Shown here in pieces: positions 5,744 through 7,615 of a stretch of 7,615 nt of DNA; the first letter of the stretch is position 1, and the number at the start of each line of letters is the position of its first letter. Location: contig DUKR01000123.1 of the NCBI GenBank assembly GCA_013329175.1, positions 1 through 7,615 of the forward strand, given 5' to 3'. Source of the DNA: Candidatus Woesearchaeota archaeon. GTDB lineage: Archaea > Nanobdellota > Nanobdellia > Woesearchaeales > UBA11716. The position numbers and the translations under genes are program-made. The notes beneath the pieces were generated by a model. It was not told where the DNA came from. It was given only the letters and a program-made list of their open reading frames with translations, and searched no databases.

Positions 5744-7141
5744 CTACCCAAGGCTTCCTTCCATCTCAAGCTGGATAAGCCTGTTAAGCTCTACTGCATA
5801 CTCTAAGGGAAGCTCTTTGACAATCGGCTCGATGAAGCCTGAGACAATCATCTGCTTTGCCTCATCTTCAGACAGGCCCCTTGACATGAGATAGAATATC
5901 TGCTCATCAGATATCTTCCCGACAGTCGCCTCATGGCCAAGTTCAACAGTATTTTCATGGACATCCATGAAGGGATAAGTGTTGGACTGGCTCCTGTTGT
6001 CCATCATGAGGGCATCACACTCAATATTGGATTTGGTATTGGTCGCTCCCTTACGGACAGACACAAGCCCCCTATAGCTTGTGATTCCCCCATCGGCGCT
6101 GATGGACTTTGAGGTAATGGTTGAGCTTGTGCTCCTTCCGATGTGGATTACTTTTGAGCCTGTGTCCTGATGCTGACCTAAGCCGGCATAAGCAATTCCA
6201 ATGAAGTCAGCTTTTGAGCGGTCACCTCTAAGGATGGATGCAGGATAAAGCATGGTGACGTTTGAGCCCATGTTGCCGTTCACCCACTCAATGATGCCAT
6301 CCTCGTGGACTATGGCGCGCTTGGTATTGAGATTGAAGGTGTTCCTGCTCCAGTTCTCGATGCTAGAGTAGTGTGCCCTTGCACCCTTCAATACGTGAAT
6401 CTCGACACAGCCTGCATGCAGCGAGTTCTCGGTGTATTGCGGGGCACTACAGCCTTCGATGTACTGTACCTCTGCTCCATCATCCACAATAATCAGGGTA
6501 TGCTCAAATTGCCCTCCTGATTTGGCGTTCATCCTAAAATAGGCCTGTAGCGGCACGGTGAGCCTGACGCCTTTAGGGATATAGATGAAAGTTCCGCCTG
6601 ACCAGACTGCTGCATGCAATGCAGAGAACTTATGCAGCCTGATAGGGACGCAACTCGTCATGAAATAGTTTTTGACAAGCTTGGGGTGCTGCTTCACTGC
6701 CTCGTCGCAGTCAAGGAAGATAACGCCTTTCTTCTCCCATTCCTCTTTCAGCTTGTGATAGACCACCTCTGACTCGTACTGCGCCCCCACTCCGCCTAAG
6801 GTGTGCTTCTCTGCTTCAGGGATTCCCAATCGCTCATAGGTTGCCCTGATATCAGCAGGCACTTCCTCCCACTTCTGCGAGTTTTTTTTTGCATCGGGCC
6901 GGATATAGAAATGAATTTTGTTCAAATCAAGCTTTGCTAATGAAGGCCCCCAGTGCGGCATTGCCATCTCGTGGAATGCCTTCAGGCCTTCAAGCCGCTT
7001 TTTGAGCATCCACTCAGGCTCATGCTTGTCTTTTGATATCTGCCTGACCAGCTCCTCGGTGAGGCCAAAGCCTGACTTGTAGCTGAGCCTCTCAGGATTG
7101 TAGTGGTCGTACGTCTCCCTGTTGATGGTTATCGCTTCCAT
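5744..7141 (-). CDS. sufB: SufB, Fe-S cluster assembly scaffold
   Basis: Core scaffold subunit of the SufBCD complex, where the new cluster is thought to form. 465 residues, the usual SufB length. Cys231 in YIEGCSAP corresponds to E. coli Cys254. Cys375 in IECDALMM and Glu404 keep the 29-residue spacing of E. coli Cys405 and Glu434, the proposed assembly residues at the SufD interface. The local motif is GHEA (402-405), where E. coli has EHEA, so the counterpart of Glu432 is Gly. The C-terminus KISDEQIFYLMSRGLSE and LEMEGSLG is typical and close to Gram-positive-type SufB. The ATG at 7141 is the first gene of the operon, behind an AT-rich region with TATA-like boxes; no clear Shine-Dalgarno site precedes it. 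It ends in TAG 28 bases before sufD. A run of nine A bases lies in codons 84-87 without disturbing the frame. Confidence 0.97.
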   Translation of the reverse strand: MEAITINRETYDHYNPERLSYKSGFGLTEELVRQISKDKHEPEWMLKKRLEGLKAFHEMAMPHWGPSLAKLDLNKIHFYIRPDAKKNSQKWEEVPADIRATYERLGIPEAEKHTLGGVGAQYESEVVYHKLKEEWEKKGVIFLDCDEAVKQHPKLVKNYFMTSCVPIRLHKFSALHAAVWSGGTFIYIPKGVRLTVPLQAYFRMNAKSGGQFEHTLIIVDDGAEVQYIEGCSAPQYTENSLHAGCVEIHVLKGARAHYSSIENWSRNTFNLNTKRAIVHEDGIIEWVNGNMGSNVTMLYPASILRGDRSKADFIGIAYAGLGQHQDTGSKVIHIGRSTSSTITSKSISADGGITSYRGLVSVRKGATNTKSNIECDALMMDNRSQSNTYPFMDVHENTVELGHEATVGKISDEQIFYLMSRGLSEDEAKQMIVSGFIEPIVKELPLEYAVELNRLIQLEMEGSLG

Positions 7142-7191
7142 GGGTTATGGCTCTCTTGTGGGTTAAAGCTCACTTTAAAATGTTGCTGGAG

Positions 7192-7201
7192 TTAAATATA
7201 A
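7192..7201 (-). promoter_or_regulatory. Second TATA-like box closer to sufB
   Basis: The minus strand reads GGTTATATTTAACTCC; TTATATTTAA resembles an archaeal TATA element and would start transcription near 7171, leaving a leader of about 30 bases. A further AT-rich GATATTTAAG lies just upstream at 7204-7213. Which of the three is used cannot be decided by eye; more than one start is possible. Confidence 0.4.
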
Positions 7202-7221
7202 CCCTTAAATATCAATCCTAA

Positions 7222-7235
7222 TTAACAATTGTTAA
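7222..7235. promoter_or_regulatory. Perfect 14-bp palindrome, candidate operator
   Basis: TTAACAATTGTTAA is its own reverse complement over all 14 bases. It lies 10 bases downstream of the distal TATA box and covers the transcription start predicted from that box, a common place for archaeal repressor sites. If the proximal boxes are used it would instead lie just upstream, a position suited to an activator. The binding protein is unknown; an iron, redox or Fe-S responsive regulator would make sense for a suf operon, but that is inference. Confidence 0.45.
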
Positions 7236-7245
7236 GTGCGGGTTG

Positions 7246-7254
7246 TATTTAAAG
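7246..7254 (-). promoter_or_regulatory. Candidate archaeal TATA box of the suf operon (distal)
   Basis: The minus strand reads CAAACTTTAAATACAACC. CTTTAAATA is an excellent match to the archaeal TATA consensus TTTAWATA. It would place the transcription start about 25 bases downstream, near 7224, giving a leader of about 80 bases before sufB. The start site is inferred from spacing alone. Confidence 0.5.
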
Positions 7255-7268
7255 TTTGTGAAGTTTGT
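7252..7268 (-). repeat. Tandem 8-bp repeat abutting the TATA box
   Basis: AAGTTTGT occurs at 7252-7259 and again at 7261-7268 on the plus strand, period 9. Read in the direction of the operon this is ACAAACTT twice, the second copy running into the CTTTAAATA box and covering the region where transcription factor B contacts DNA. It could be an activator site or chance. Confidence 0.35.
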
Positions 7269-7355
7269 TGCTGCCTCACGATTCTGAAAAGGAATTAGGA
7301 TAGCCATTAGTGTGAAGTTAGGGGATATCTATTGGGCAGATTCGTGTTAAAGGAG

Positions 7356-7381
7356 CAATAGCAAAAAACCAATAGCAAAAA
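7356..7381. repeat. 12-bp direct repeat CAATAGCAAAAA
   Basis: CAATAGCAAAAA occurs at 7356-7367 and 7370-7381, period 14, with a partial third copy (GGCAATAT) just after. It lies about 215 bases upstream of sufB in noncoding DNA. No function is evident. Confidence 0.4.
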
Positions 7382-7476
7382 GGCAATATATCTCATCTCA
7401 TCGCTTCCACAGGCAACAGGTAACTTTCTTCTTTTCGTTGCGGGCCATCATCTCAATTGCACATTCTGAGGTAAAC

Positions 7477-7514
7477 AAAAAAAGCTGCGCCAACGACCAC
7501 GGCATCACCGCAGC
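7477..7514 (-). terminator. Possible hairpin terminator of a gene beyond the right edge
   Basis: On the minus strand GCTGCG and CGCAGC form a 6-bp GC-rich stem (7509-7514 with 7484-7489) around a 19-base loop, directly followed by seven T bases (7483-7477). This has the shape of an intrinsic terminator and would end transcription coming from the right before the suf promoter. The loop is large and the stem short, so the call is tentative. Confidence 0.4.
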
Positions 7515-7543
7515 ATTAAGGGCTGAGCAGGCGGGGTTGAAGG

Positions 7544-7615
7544 ATGGGCAGCTATGCAGTGCACAGCGGAATTATTGTCATCAATCTCACCACAGGCAGA
7601 AGGAGAGAGAACAGT
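7544..7615 (+). CDS. Possible 5' end of a divergent gene, cut by the window edge
   Basis: An ATG at 7544 opens a frame with no stop through the last base (24 codons), preceded by GGGG 7 bases upstream. The peptide contains GIIVINLTTGRRRE, which vaguely recalls the N-terminal strand of aldehyde:ferredoxin oxidoreductases (KILRVNLTTG-like), but 24 residues are too few to decide. The minus strand also has a frame entering from the right edge and open for about 36 codons. Either or neither may be real. Confidence 0.2.
   Translation, partial: MGSYAVHSGIIVINLTTGRRRENS

Larger units (their letters stand above)
7142..7615. other. Intergenic region upstream of sufB
   Basis: 474 bases without a convincing complete gene. 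The 120 bases next to sufB are AT-rich and hold the TATA-like boxes, palindrome and tandem repeat. The middle (about 7270-7470) shows only the CAATAGCAAAAA repeat and short reading frames. The far right has the terminator-like hairpin and a possible plus-strand gene start. I saw no tRNA, riboswitch or CRISPR pattern. Confidence 0.6.

Noticed and set aside
5716..5769. TTG start at 5769 adding 18 residues to SufD
   Set aside because: The added segment overlaps the end of sufB, starts from TTG without a ribosome site, and does not resemble a SufD N-terminus; the ATG at 5715 gives a family-like start.
7269..7345. Three TTAG/TTAGG words suggesting a DtxR/MDR1-type iron box
   Set aside because: The words are in the same orientation and irregularly spaced, without the inverted TTAGG-CCTAA symmetry such sites need.
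7407..7598. 9-bp repeat CCACAGGCA at 7407-7415 and 7590-7598
   Set aside because: Short, widely spaced and without symmetry or an associated promoter; likely chance.

Overview
The window holds one compact minus-strand operon for iron-sulfur (Fe-S) cluster assembly of the SUF type, followed by a radical SAM enzyme gene. In transcription order (right to left) the genes are sufB (7141-5744), a sufD gene whose product carries an extra C-terminal SufT/MIP18-like domain (5715-4078), sufS (4061-2829), sufU (about 2823-2419), sufC (about 2385-1642) and a radical SAM/TRAM-type protein (1597-320). Gaps between genes are 5 to 44 bases, so co-transcription is likely.

Together the genes make a nearly self-contained pathway. 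SufS takes sulfur from cysteine as a persulfide, and SufU probably accepts it. SufB, SufD and SufC form the ATP-driven scaffold on which the cluster is built. The SufT-like domain fused to SufD may help mature or hand on clusters. The radical SAM enzyme needs a [4Fe-4S] cluster and is therefore a plausible client. Catalytic and cluster-site residues are kept in nearly all of these proteins, so the system looks functional.

The organism is probably an archaeon, with moderate confidence. The evidence is TATA-like boxes in AT-rich DNA upstream of sufB and of the radical SAM gene (the latter placed for a leaderless mRNA), the absence of clear Shine-Dalgarno sites at several genes, and a radical SAM protein of a type I associate with archaea. 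The complete SufB-D-S-U-C set is more typical of bacteria than of most archaea, so lateral gain, a DPANN-like archaeon or even an unusual bacterium cannot be excluded from this window alone.

Right flank (7142-7615): the sufB promoter region, with a TTTAAATA-type box, a perfect 14-bp palindrome at the predicted transcription start and tandem 8-bp repeats. Further right lie a terminator-like hairpin with a T-run on the minus strand and a possible plus-strand gene start that runs off the window. Left flank (1-319): no convincing gene, but four stem-loops, two of them back to back. The most noteworthy items are the SufD-SufT fusion, the SufU that lacks the usual SufU insertion, the palindrome, and the tandem hairpins.
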